This document shows positions 25,871-34,056 of a stretch of 37,761 nt of DNA, piece after piece. Within the stretch, counting starts at the first letter, position 1, and each line of letters begins with the position of its first letter. The stretch lies in NCBI RefSeq assembly GCF_001561915.1, contig NZ_LSKU01000001.1:1308116-1345876 (forward strand), in the 5' to 3' direction. The notes beneath the pieces were generated by a model. The model worked only from the letters and a program-made list of their open reading frames with translations. It was not told the DNA's origin and did no database searches. A program made the translations under genes and the position numbers. This stretch comes from Tepidibacillus decaturensis. GTDB lineage: Bacteria; Bacillota; Bacilli; Tepidibacillales; Tepidibacillaceae.

Positions 25871-25895
25871 AATGAAAAGAAAGTTATATTTTACC
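25871..25895 (-). repeat. Post-terminator motif, copy 5
   Basis: Minus strand AAAATATAACTTTCTTTTCA lies about 8 bp beyond the T-run of the rpe terminator. From the TATAAC onward, through an AT-rich stretch with TATAAT, it is shared with copy 3, and both run into the 52-bp hairpin repeat. Confidence 0.6.
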
Positions 25896-25899
25896 GATA

Positions 25900-25926
25900 A
25901 AAATGGGGGAAGCGTTGTGCTATCCC
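25900..25926 (-). terminator. Terminator after rpe
   Basis: On the minus strand, GGGGATAGC pairs with GCTTCCCC around a five-base loop; the inner AT/TT pair is imperfect. It is followed by CATTTTTAT. It begins 9 bp after the rpe stop codon and probably ends the long coaBC-to-rpe operon. Confidence 0.75.
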
Positions 25927-25934
25927 CTTATTTC

Positions 25935-26579
25935 TTATCCTTTTAAACTAGTGATGGCTTTGATTCGATCATTTTGTCCAAACACAAAAGAACCTGCGAC
26001 TAATACATTGGCCCCTGCTCCAATCACAGATTGATAAGTCTTGTCATTGATTCCTCCGTCTACTTCAATATCTAAAGATAAACCTCTTTCATTAATTATA
26101 TCCTTTAACTTCCTTATCTTTGGAAGAGTAGCAGGAATAAATGTCTGCCCGCCAAATCCTGGATTTACTGTCATGATCAGTACCATATCTAGGTCATCAA
26201 GAACATATTCTAATTGATCTAATGGAGTAGCTGGATTGATGGCAACAGAAGCTTTCACTCCAAACTTTTTGATCAAATGAATAGTTCGGTGCAAATGATT
26301 GGTTGCTTCAGCATGTACCGAGATTATGTCGGCACCGCTTTTTGCAAAATGCTCAATATATTGATCTGGATTTTCGATCATCAAATGAACATCTAATGGC
26401 AATTTTGTAATAGGTTTTATTGATTCTACAATTAGAGGCCCAATTGTAAGATTAGGAACAAAATGTCCATCCATTACATCAATATGCAGGAGATCAGCGC
26501 CTGCCTGTTCAACGGATAGAATCTCTTCCCCTAGTTTTGCAAAATTAGCAGAAAGAATGGATGGTGCAATTTTAACCAC
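25935..26579 (-). CDS. rpe: Ribulose-phosphate 3-epimerase
   Basis: Interconverts ribulose-5-phosphate and xylulose-5-phosphate in the pentose phosphate pathway. A TIM-barrel protein with N-terminal [14 protein letters not shown], the metal-binding [12 protein letters not shown] and DVHLMIENP motifs, VNPGFGGQ phosphate site, and EVDGGIND. I place the start at GTG 26579, spaced eight bases from GGAGGTAA; the TTG at 26585 is too close. This gives 214 residues. It follows rsgA by 6 bp and is the last gene of the operon, before a terminator. Confidence 0.96.
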   Translation of the reverse strand: MVKIAPSILSANFAKLGEEILSVEQAGADLLHIDVMDGHFVPNLTIGPLIVESIKPITKLPLDVHLMIENPDQYIEHFAKSGADIISVHAEATNHLHRTIHLIKKFGVKASVAINPATPLDQLEYVLDDLDMVLIMTVNPGFGGQTFIPATLPKIRKLKDIINERGLSLDIEVDGGINDKTYQSVIGAGANVLVAGSFVFGQNDRIKAITSLKG

Positions 26580-26585
26580 AAGCAA

Positions 26586-27476
26586 TTACCTCCACTTATT
26601 TTCTTCTTTTTCCTTTATCTCTTTTAAAAAGCTTATATAATGCTCATAGCGATCACGATCAATCAACTGCTCGTTTACCGCTTCTTTTACAGCACAACCG
26701 GGTTCATTCAGATGTAAACATCCTCTATATCGACATTGATCTGAAAATTGATGGATTTCTTTAAAAAATTGATTTAATTCTTCTGACTCAATCCCATGAA
26801 AATCTAGTTGACTAAATCCGGGTGTATCCGCCACCATCCCGCCTTCTGATAAATGAATCAATTGAACAACTCTTGTCGTATGCTTTCCTCGGCCTAATTT
26901 GAAACTAATATTGGAAGTTTCTAATTGTAAATCAGGCAAAATCGCATTTAATAACGATGATTTTCCTACACCTGATTGTCCTGCAAACACCGAAATCTTG
27001 TTCTTTAACATTTCATTCAGTTCTTCTATACCTTTTCCATTTTTGCTACTCGTTTTGAGGATCGAATATCCCATCTGTTCATAAGTTTGTAGCAGGTTTT
27101 GCAACTTGTTTTCTTCAGCTAAGTCTAATAAGTCTAATTTTGTAATGCAGATGATCGGTTTAATTTCTGCCTTTTCAACATGAACAATAAACTTATCTAA
27201 TAATAAAGTACTAACATCGGGTTCTTTTGCTGAAAATACCAAAATGGCTTGATCTACATTGCTAATCGGTGGACGAATCAGTTGATTTTTTCTTATTTTG
27301 ATTTCTGTGATAAAGCCTTCATCTTCATTCACTTGATCAAAGCTTACATAGTCTCCTACTAAAGGAGATTGTTGGCGTAATTTAAATACACCCCTAGCCT
27401 TACAAGCAAAGGTTTTCCCTTCCGACTCAACATAATAAAAACTGCTTAAAGCTTTTACAATTTGCCCCTCAGGCAT
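26586..27476 (-). CDS. rsgA: Ribosome small subunit-dependent GTPase RsgA
   Basis: Circularly permuted GTPase that checks late maturation of the 30S subunit. N-terminal OB fold (residues 1-65), then the permuted G motifs: TKLDLL (G4) before GQSGVGKSSLLNAI (G1) and DTPGFSQ (G3). The C-terminal zinc site uses the Cys/His set in QCRYRGCLHLNEPGCAVK. 296 residues. Start MPEGQIVKALSSFYYV agrees with B. subtilis. It lies 15 bp downstream of prkC, the usual order. Confidence 0.96.
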   Translation of the reverse strand: MPEGQIVKALSSFYYVESEGKTFACKARGVFKLRQQSPLVGDYVSFDQVNEDEGFITEIKIRKNQLIRPPISNVDQAILVFSAKEPDVSTLLLDKFIVHVEKAEIKPIICITKLDLLDLAEENKLQNLLQTYEQMGYSILKTSSKNGKGIEELNEMLKNKISVFAGQSGVGKSSLLNAILPDLQLETSNISFKLGRGKHTTRVVQLIHLSEGGMVADTPGFSQLDFHGIESEELNQFFKEIHQFSDQCRYRGCLHLNEPGCAVKEAVNEQLIDRDRYEHYISFLKEIKEKEENKWR

Positions 27477-27491
27477 AAAGTACCTCCAATT

Positions 27492-29405
27492 TTAATAATA
27501 CTGAACGGTCTTCATTTTAACTAGCTTACCATTTTTATAAACATTGATTGTCCCTTGTTGATCAGGCAATAGTAGAAGTTCTATATTATCGTAAAACTTC
27601 GGTCCTGTGATCGTTTCCTTTTTCCAAATTACATCTGTTCCCCTTGCATCACGTAGAATAATCGTAATCTCTGCACTTTCATCTTCCTCAAGATCAACTA
27701 ATAGATCGCTATAGATCGATTTTAATTCTTTAGGATAACCAAGGCTTACATAAATATCCACTTGATCTCCAGCAGTCACTTCCTGATTAGGATCAAAAGG
27801 AAATTGTCGATAGACTTTTCCTTCTGGTTGTTGGTAAGAATAATCTTTTTGTACCCTAGGAACTAAACCTATAGCTGTGACCATCGCAACCGCTTCTGCT
27901 TCATCTCTTCCAATTAGATTTGGCATTTTCAATTGTTCTTTTCCTTCACTTATAAATAATATTACTTTTTGTTCATCAGGTACAACCATCTCTTCAGCAT
28001 TAGGTTCTTGCTTGAACACTTCGCCACTAGGGACCTCATTATTAAATTCTTTTTTTATTTCAATATGATTTTCATTGAATCCTAGCTGTTGTAGAAAGAT
28101 TTTTGCTTGCCGCTGCTGCTTATTCAGCAGATTTGGCATCGCTACCTTTTCCTTACCTAAACTAATATAAAGTGTGATTGACTGACTTGTTTTCATCGTT
28201 TCACCTGGATAAGGTTCTTGTTTGATTACTTTCCCCTTTTCTACAACTGGATCTGTTTTTTCTTCTATTTTATAAGTCAGATTTAATTCTTGAAGCAGTT
28301 TAATTGCATCTTCTTTCGATTTTCCCTCTAGCAAAGGGGCTTCTATTTCTGGAACGACAAGTTTACTGCTTATATACTGAAATCCAAAAACACCAAGCAA
28401 TAACAAGAAAAATATCGTTAAAATCGGGACTAATTTAGGCCGTAACGACCTTTTTTTATTTTTGCGTGACTGGGTAGAATATGCGTCATTTGCATTAAAC
28501 TCCTTCATTGCAGGTATGGTTATTGTATTTTCTTCATCATCATCAAAAACATCTGTTTCCAAAAGGATCCTTGGCTCGTGGATACGTTTTGGGTCTAAAG
28601 CAGTCTTTATATCTTTGAACATTTCTTCTGCTGAAGCATATCGTTTTAAAGGATCTTTCATCAATGCTCTTAATATGATATTCTCTACACTTTGGGGAAT
28701 ACTGGGATCAAGTTCCCTTGGATAGATAAAATTTTCCTGTAAATGTTTTAATGCGACCGAAATAGGGCTATCCCCCGAAAAAGGTAAACTACCAGTAATC
28801 ATCTCATAAAGGACAACACCTAATGAATATAAATCTGTTTTTTCGTCAGTCCAGCCCCCTCTAGCTTGTTCAGGAGATAAATAATGGACAGACCCTAAAA
28901 CTGACCCTGCTTGTGTAATCGTTGCTGAGGAAACAGCTCTGGCAATTCCAAAATCCGTTACTTTTACTTGACCTTGATTTCCAATTAAAATATTATGAGG
29001 TTTAATATCACGATGTATAATATGATGTTGATGCGCATGATCTAATGCTAACGCAATCTGTTCAGCAATCTTTAAGGCCTCTTTTATTGAAAGTTTTCCT
29101 TTTCGTTGAATCACTTCTTTTAAAGTTGAGCCCTTCACATATTCCATAACAATATAGTAGATTTCTTTTTCTTCCCCAATATCAAAAATCTTAACGACAT
29201 TTTCATGGGATAAACTAGCTACAGAATGGGCTTCCCTACGAAATCTCTTAACAAAGTCATCATCATGTACATATTGCTGACGTAAAACCTTAACAGCAAC
29301 TTCTTCTTGAAGAACTTCATCTATTGCCCGAAAAACGTCAGCCATGCCACCTCCGCCAATTTTCTCCACAATCTTGTATCGGTTTGCTAATAGGATGCCT
29401 ATCAA
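27492..29405 (-). CDS. prkC: Serine/threonine protein kinase PrkC with PASTA domains
   Basis: Membrane kinase that senses muropeptides and regulates cell wall, dormancy exit and stationary-phase functions in Bacilli. Kinase domain, residues 10-270: glycine loop IGGGGMADVF, catalytic HRDIKPHNI and DFG loop TDFGIARA. A juxtamembrane basic linker is followed by one membrane segment (about 330-350, ILTIFFLLLLGVFGF). Three PASTA repeats lie outside, about residues 357-560, then a C-terminal tail with beta-rich character. 637 residues. TTG start at 29405 with AGAGGTGATC upstream. It is 32 bp downstream of prpC, its cognate phosphatase gene. Confidence 0.96.
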   Translation of the reverse strand: MIGILLANRYKIVEKIGGGGMADVFRAIDEVLQEEVAVKVLRQQYVHDDDFVKRFRREAHSVASLSHENVVKIFDIGEEKEIYYIVMEYVKGSTLKEVIQRKGKLSIKEALKIAEQIALALDHAHQHHIIHRDIKPHNILIGNQGQVKVTDFGIARAVSSATITQAGSVLGSVHYLSPEQARGGWTDEKTDLYSLGVVLYEMITGSLPFSGDSPISVALKHLQENFIYPRELDPSIPQSVENIILRALMKDPLKRYASAEEMFKDIKTALDPKRIHEPRILLETDVFDDDEENTITIPAMKEFNANDAYSTQSRKNKKRSLRPKLVPILTIFFLLLLGVFGFQYISSKLVVPEIEAPLLEGKSKEDAIKLLQELNLTYKIEEKTDPVVEKGKVIKQEPYPGETMKTSQSITLYISLGKEKVAMPNLLNKQQRQAKIFLQQLGFNENHIEIKKEFNNEVPSGEVFKQEPNAEEMVVPDEQKVILFISEGKEQLKMPNLIGRDEAEAVAMVTAIGLVPRVQKDYSYQQPEGKVYRQFPFDPNQEVTAGDQVDIYVSLGYPKELKSIYSDLLVDLEEDESAEITIILRDARGTDVIWKKETITGPKFYDNIELLLLPDQQGTINVYKNGKLVKMKTVQYY

Positions 29406-29437
29406 TTCAGATCACCTCTTTTCCTGAGCCAATTCAT

Positions 29438-30178
29438 TTAATCATGGCGAATGACAATCACAGAAATATTGTCTTCTCCACCTGCTTGATTGGCTAATTC
29501 AACCAAATGATCTGTAATCTCTTGTGGAGATAATCGTGCTTGGTTGACTACTGATAATATTTTCTCTTCAGACAAGCGGTTAGTTAAACCATCAGTACAT
29601 AATAATAGAGTTTGATCTTGACTCCATTCGATAACATGCATATCAATTTTTACATTTTCATCAGTACCTAATGCCCTAGTTAATACATTCTTTTTAGGAT
29701 GGTTTATCGCTTCTTCTTGAGAAATTTGGCCACTTTTTAATAATTCATTCACTAAGGAATGGTCGGTCGTAAGTTGTTTAACCTGGTTTTCAGTAAATAA
29801 ATAAGCACGACTATCCCCAATATGGCCTATAATAATCCATTGAGGACTGATGATAGATGCGATAATGGTTGTTCCCATTCCCCGATAATCTTCTTGATTT
29901 ATCGATTGCTGGTAAACCTTAGAATTGGCTTGGCGGATTACGAATTCTAAAGCGTTTTGATATTCTTCAATTGTTCGTTGTTCTTGAATCGTTGATTTTA
30001 ATTCTTGATAGATCGTTTCGACTGCTGTCTTACTTGCAATCTCTCCAGCCAAGTGTCCCCCCATACCATCAGCAACAATAGCGATCATCAATTCATTGGT
30101 ATAAGGTTCACTCAAGTACACACAATCTTCATTGATTTCTCTTACCTTGCCCACATCTGACCGAACCGCAGCTAACAA
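29438..30178 (-). CDS. prpC: PP2C-type Ser/Thr phosphatase PrpC
   Basis: Manganese-dependent phosphatase that reverses PrkC phosphorylation. Metal-binding and catalytic motifs: REINEDCVYL, VADGMGGHLAGEIAS, GHIGDSRAYLF, LLCTDGLTN, and GGEDNISVIVI. 246 residues from TTG 30178, which follows GAGGTG; this start matches the N-terminus of the B. subtilis protein (MLTALKTDTGK type). An upstream GTG at 30187 in the same frame lacks good spacing. It is 10 bp after rlmN, in the prpC-prkC-rsgA order. Confidence 0.95.
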   Translation of the reverse strand: MLAAVRSDVGKVREINEDCVYLSEPYTNELMIAIVADGMGGHLAGEIASKTAVETIYQELKSTIQEQRTIEEYQNALEFVIRQANSKVYQQSINQEDYRGMGTTIIASIISPQWIIIGHIGDSRAYLFTENQVKQLTTDHSLVNELLKSGQISQEEAINHPKKNVLTRALGTDENVKIDMHVIEWSQDQTLLLCTDGLTNRLSEEKILSVVNQARLSPQEITDHLVELANQAGGEDNISVIVIRHD

Positions 30179-30188
30179 ACTCCTCACC

Positions 30189-31241
30189 TCATAGTTTAAA
30201 TTCGTGTTTTATATGTTTTGCCCGTAATTGACCACACGCTGCTTCAATGTCTCCACCTTGTTCCCTTCTTATGGTCACATTTACTTTATGTTTTTCAAGG
30301 ATTTTTTTGAAATTAAAAATTTGATTTCTAGGTGTTCTTACATAATCTCTTTCTGGTACATGGTTTACAGGAATTAGGTTTACATGACATTTCAAATCTT
30401 TAATTAAATTGGCTAATTCTTCTGCATGTTCATCCTGATCATTTACGTTTCCCATTAAAGCATATTCGAATGTAATTCGTCGATTTGTGGTATTTACATA
30501 ATAATGACATGCTTCCATGAGCTTCTTTAATGGATATTTTCGGTTAATAGGCATTAAACGTGTTCTTAATTCATCATTTGGTGCATGTAAAGAAACCGCA
30601 AAACCTACTTGCCATTTTAGATTAGCAAAATCATAAATCCGTGGAATAATTCCACTGGTAGAAACGGTAATATGTCTTTGACCAATATTTAGCCCCCTAT
30701 TGTCATTCACGATTCGGATAAATTGAATCGTAGGCTCATAGTTATCAAAAGGTTCACCTGAACCCATGACAACGATGCTACTAACCCTACCCTCTTCTTT
30801 ATCAAGAATTTTTTGTGATTCAACCACTTGGGCAACAATTTCTCCAGGAGTAAGATTTCTAGCAACACCTCCCAATGTTGAGGCACAAAAGGTACATCCC
30901 ATCTTACATCCTACCTGTGTCGTAACACAAACGCTATTCCCATAATCATGTCGCATAATCACCGTTTCTATCGCATGACCATCATAGAGTTGAAATAGGA
31001 ATTTCACTGTTCCATCTTGAGATGTGTGCTGATTAAGAGTATGAAGGGCTTGAAATTCGAACTGATCCTCTAATTTTTGCCGAAGTGTTTTTGATAAATT
31101 AGTCATCTGTTCTATTGAATCAACCCTTTTTACGTATAACCAATCAAAAATTTGTTTTGCACGATAAGCAGGCTCTTGGTTTTCTTTTAGCCAATTTTCC
31201 CATTCTTCAAAAGTTAAATCATAAATATTTGTTTTCTCCAT
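30189..31241 (-). CDS. rlmN: Dual-specificity RNA methyltransferase RlmN
   Basis: Radical SAM enzyme that methylates C2 of A2503 in 23S rRNA and A37 of some tRNAs. The 4Fe-4S cluster motif is in [11 protein letters not shown] (CxxxCxxC). Other landmarks are [12 protein letters not shown] and the C-terminal [10 protein letters not shown], whose Cys takes part in catalysis. About 350 residues. I start at ATG 31241, eight bases after GGTGA; a GTG four codons upstream is the alternative. It lies between rsmB and prpC. Confidence 0.96.
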   Translation of the reverse strand: MEKTNIYDLTFEEWENWLKENQEPAYRAKQIFDWLYVKRVDSIEQMTNLSKTLRQKLEDQFEFQALHTLNQHTSQDGTVKFLFQLYDGHAIETVIMRHDYGNSVCVTTQVGCKMGCTFCASTLGGVARNLTPGEIVAQVVESQKILDKEEGRVSSIVVMGSGEPFDNYEPTIQFIRIVNDNRGLNIGQRHITVSTSGIIPRIYDFANLKWQVGFAVSLHAPNDELRTRLMPINRKYPLKKLMEACHYYVNTTNRRITFEYALMGNVNDQDEHAEELANLIKDLKCHVNLIPVNHVPERDYVRTPRNQIFNFKKILEKHKVNVTIRREQGGDIEAACGQLRAKHIKHEFKL

Positions 31242-31272
31242 GTTGTTAATCACCGTTTCTTAACAAATTTCA

Positions 31273-32634
31273 CTACTTTATTCTAAGGATCCGACTAATG
31301 AAAAAGCCATCGCTATCAAAGTAATGAGGTAGAATTTGAATCATTCCTTGTCTTGTATCTAGTTTCTCATTGATCGCCTTTGGTAATACATTGGCAATCT
31401 GCTGATCTAGCCTGAAGTCCGAATGTTGTTTTATAAACTCTCCCACTATTTTTTGATTCTCCTCAGTAGTCATTGTACAAGTACTATATACGAGAATCCC
31501 GCCTGGTTTTAATAAAAGAGATACGTTTTTTAAAATATCTTTTTGAATCTTCGTCAATTCTTCAATATCTGTTTCTGCTTTAACCCATTTTAAATCAGGT
31601 TTCCTACGAATAACCCCTAATCCAGAACAAGGAACATCTAATAGAATTCGATCAAACACTTGTCCAAATTGTTCTTTGATTTTCCTAGCATCCGAATGAA
31701 GGGTTTCAATGATATGTAAGTCAAGTCTTTCTTGTTGTTCTTCAATCAATTTGATTTTATGTTTATGTAAATCCGCTGCAATAATTTTCCCTTGATTTTG
31801 CATGAGTTCTGCTAGATGTGTCGTTTTTCCTCCTGGAGCAGCTGCAGCATCAAGAACGAACATACCGGGTTTTGGGTCTACTACATGTGCAACAAGCATT
31901 GAGCTTTCATCCTGAATAGTAAAATACCCATCTTTGTACCAATGGGTAAGTGCAAGATTGCCTCTACCTTTTACTCGAATCCCTTGTTCTGATAGAGGAG
32001 ATGGAAGAACTTCTGTGTCCTCTCCTAATTCCTCTTTTATTTTTTCCATCATTTCATCCCTAGTAATCTTTAAAGGATTAACCCGAATTGAAGTATGGGG
32101 AGCTATGTTGTTAGAGCGACAAACTTCTTCTGCTTCTTCTATGCCATAATCACGAATCAACCGTTCCACTAACCAATCAGGGTGAGAATGCTCGAGAGCA
32201 ATACGTTTCACATCGTTCAAATCAGTAGGAAATCGAATCTGATCTTTATTCCGAATGATGTTTCTTAACACACCGTTCACCAAGCTAGCGATCCCTTTAT
32301 GCCCTTTTTTCTTTGCAAGATTAACTGCTTCATTTACAATCGCATGTACAGGAACTCGGTCTAGATACCATAATTGGTAAACACTTAAACGAAGCAAACT
32401 TCGAACCCAGCTTTCTAATTTATTGGTCTTTAAAAAAGGTTGTAGAATCCAATCAATTGTATTTAGATGCTGAATCGTACCATAAATCAACTCTGTAGCA
32501 AAATTAGCATCCACTCGAGATAAATTGGCCTCTTTTAGCGCTTGATTGAGTTGTAGATTACTATAGGCTTTTTCTTTATCGACTTTGGTCAAAACCTCTA
32601 AGGAAACTTCTCTAGCTGTCCATTTCTTGTTCAT
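31273..32634 (-). CDS. rsmB: 16S rRNA (cytosine-C5)-methyltransferase RsmB
   Basis: Methylates C967 (E. coli numbering) of 16S rRNA. N-terminal NusB-like RNA-binding domain (residues 1-130), then the Rossmann methyltransferase: VLDAAAAPGGKTTHLAE binds SAM, LLDVPCSGLG and VYSTCTMTTEEN carry the two catalytic cysteines. 453 residues from ATG 32634, which has GGTGACAGC before it. The gene overlaps the end of fmt by 23 bp, suggesting coupling. Confidence 0.95.
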   Translation of the reverse strand: MNKKWTAREVSLEVLTKVDKEKAYSNLQLNQALKEANLSRVDANFATELIYGTIQHLNTIDWILQPFLKTNKLESWVRSLLRLSVYQLWYLDRVPVHAIVNEAVNLAKKKGHKGIASLVNGVLRNIIRNKDQIRFPTDLNDVKRIALEHSHPDWLVERLIRDYGIEEAEEVCRSNNIAPHTSIRVNPLKITRDEMMEKIKEELGEDTEVLPSPLSEQGIRVKGRGNLALTHWYKDGYFTIQDESSMLVAHVVDPKPGMFVLDAAAAPGGKTTHLAELMQNQGKIIAADLHKHKIKLIEEQQERLDLHIIETLHSDARKIKEQFGQVFDRILLDVPCSGLGVIRRKPDLKWVKAETDIEELTKIQKDILKNVSLLLKPGGILVYSTCTMTTEENQKIVGEFIKQHSDFRLDQQIANVLPKAINEKLDTRQGMIQILPHYFDSDGFFISRILRIK

Positions 32635-33568
32635 TGCTGTCACCCATTTTTTCTCCTTTTGCTACTGTTGTACCCTGTAAAAAAGAGCTGATATCCATCT
32701 TTCTTTTTCCAGCCGGTTGAACTTCCTTTAAGGCAATTGCCCCATTTCCTGTCGCAATAAGACATTCACCCTTGTCCACTAAAAGTACGGTACCAGGCTT
32801 TTCTTGATGGCTAGTATCAACAGGTTCTGCCCACCATATCTTAAACACTTCATCTCGAAAGGTGGTGAAAGCGACTGGCCAAGGATTTAAACCACGAATT
32901 TGATTATAGATTTCTCTATTCGTTTTGTTCCAATTAATTCTTTCATCTTCTCTTTTTAATGTTGGAGCATAAGTTGCTAGTTCATGTTGTTGTGGAATGG
33001 GGTTTATTTCTCCGGACTCAATTTGTCTGATCGTTTCAATTAAAAGCTTGGAGCCTGCCTGACTTAATTTATCATGTAAGCTACCTACAGTATCTTTCTC
33101 TTCAATAGGAACTCTTACTTGGGTTAAGATATCTCCTGCATCTAACTCTTTTACCATATACATAATGGTAATCCCTGTTTCCTTTTCGCCTTGAATAATA
33201 CTTTGATGAATAGGAGCCGCTCCACGATACTTTGGTAAAAGAGAAGCATGAACATTAATCGCTTTGAACCTTGGCTTTTCAAGAATCGCAACTGGGATAA
33301 TTTGGCCATAAGCTGCCGTTATAATTAAATCAGGTTCCCATTGCAATACATGTTGTATCGCCGTCTCCTCTTTAATTTTTACCGGTTGAAAAACTTCAAT
33401 CCCTAATTGTTCTGCTAGTACTTTAACTGGTGGAGGTGTCATGATTTGTTTTCTTCCCTTTGGACGATCTGGTTGTGTTACAACTCCTACCACTTGATAA
33501 CCTTCATTGACTAAATGTTGTAAAGAGGGCACCGCAAAATCTGGGGTGCCCATAAAGACGATACGCAT
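32612..33568 (-). CDS. fmt: Methionyl-tRNA formyltransferase
   Basis: Formylates the initiator Met-tRNA using 10-formyltetrahydrofolate. N-terminal MRIVFMGTPDFAVPSL, the catalytic INVHASLLPKYRGAAPIH block with Asn-His, and GITIMYMVKELDAGDIL are diagnostic; the C-terminal OB-fold domain follows from about residue 205. 318 residues. ATG 33568 is chosen because AGGAGTGAAGTTG precedes it. Just downstream of def: formylation and deformylation genes are paired. Confidence 0.96.
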   Translation of the reverse strand: MRIVFMGTPDFAVPSLQHLVNEGYQVVGVVTQPDRPKGRKQIMTPPPVKVLAEQLGIEVFQPVKIKEETAIQHVLQWEPDLIITAAYGQIIPVAILEKPRFKAINVHASLLPKYRGAAPIHQSIIQGEKETGITIMYMVKELDAGDILTQVRVPIEEKDTVGSLHDKLSQAGSKLLIETIRQIESGEINPIPQQHELATYAPTLKREDERINWNKTNREIYNQIRGLNPWPVAFTTFRDEVFKIWWAEPVDTSHQEKPGTVLLVDKGECLIATGNGAIALKEVQPAGKRKMDISSFLQGTTVAKGEKMGDSNEQEMDS

Positions 33569-33579
33569 CAACTTCACTC

Positions 33580-34044
33580 CTATAGGTTTAAATCTTCTTT
33601 ATAATATTCCTCTGCTAAGTCAGTAAATAAAATTCCATTTAAATGATCAATTTCATGTTGGAATGCTCTCGCCAATAATCCATGCCCCTCATAAATTCTC
33701 TCTTTACCGTTTCGATCCAAGGCTTTAACTTTCACATGTTCTGCTCTTGAGACTTTTCCTACTACACCTGGTACACTTAAACAACCCTCTGGCCCTATCT
33801 GAACGCCATCTTTTTCAATAATTTCAGGATTGATAAGTTCAATGAGCCCCTCACCTATATCAATCACAATCACACGTTTTAAAATAGCGATTTGGGGGGC
33901 AGCTAACCCTACGCCTTCTGCATCGTACATGGTTTCGGCCATATCGTCTAGTAACTTATGGATGCGTGGGGTAATTTCTTCTACCGGTTTGGAAATTTGT
34001 CTTAATAGTGGATCTGTATCTTTTAAAATCACTCGAATTGCCAT
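33580..34044 (-). CDS. def: Peptide deformylase
   Basis: Removes the N-formyl group from nascent proteins. The three deformylase motifs are present: [17 protein letters not shown] (metal Cys), and QHEIDHLNG (metal His pair and catalytic Glu). 154 residues, a short form similar to the E. coli length. ATG 34044 follows GGAGGGAATCAA. It lies 12 bp downstream of priA and 11 bp upstream of fmt. A six-base C run at codons for AAPQ is in frame here. Confidence 0.97.
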   Translation of the reverse strand: MAIRVILKDTDPLLRQISKPVEEITPRIHKLLDDMAETMYDAEGVGLAAPQIAILKRVIVIDIGEGLIELINPEIIEKDGVQIGPEGCLSVPGVVGKVSRAEHVKVKALDRNGKERIYEGHGLLARAFQHEIDHLNGILFTDLAEEYYKEDLNL

Positions 34045-34056
34045 TTGATTCCCTCC

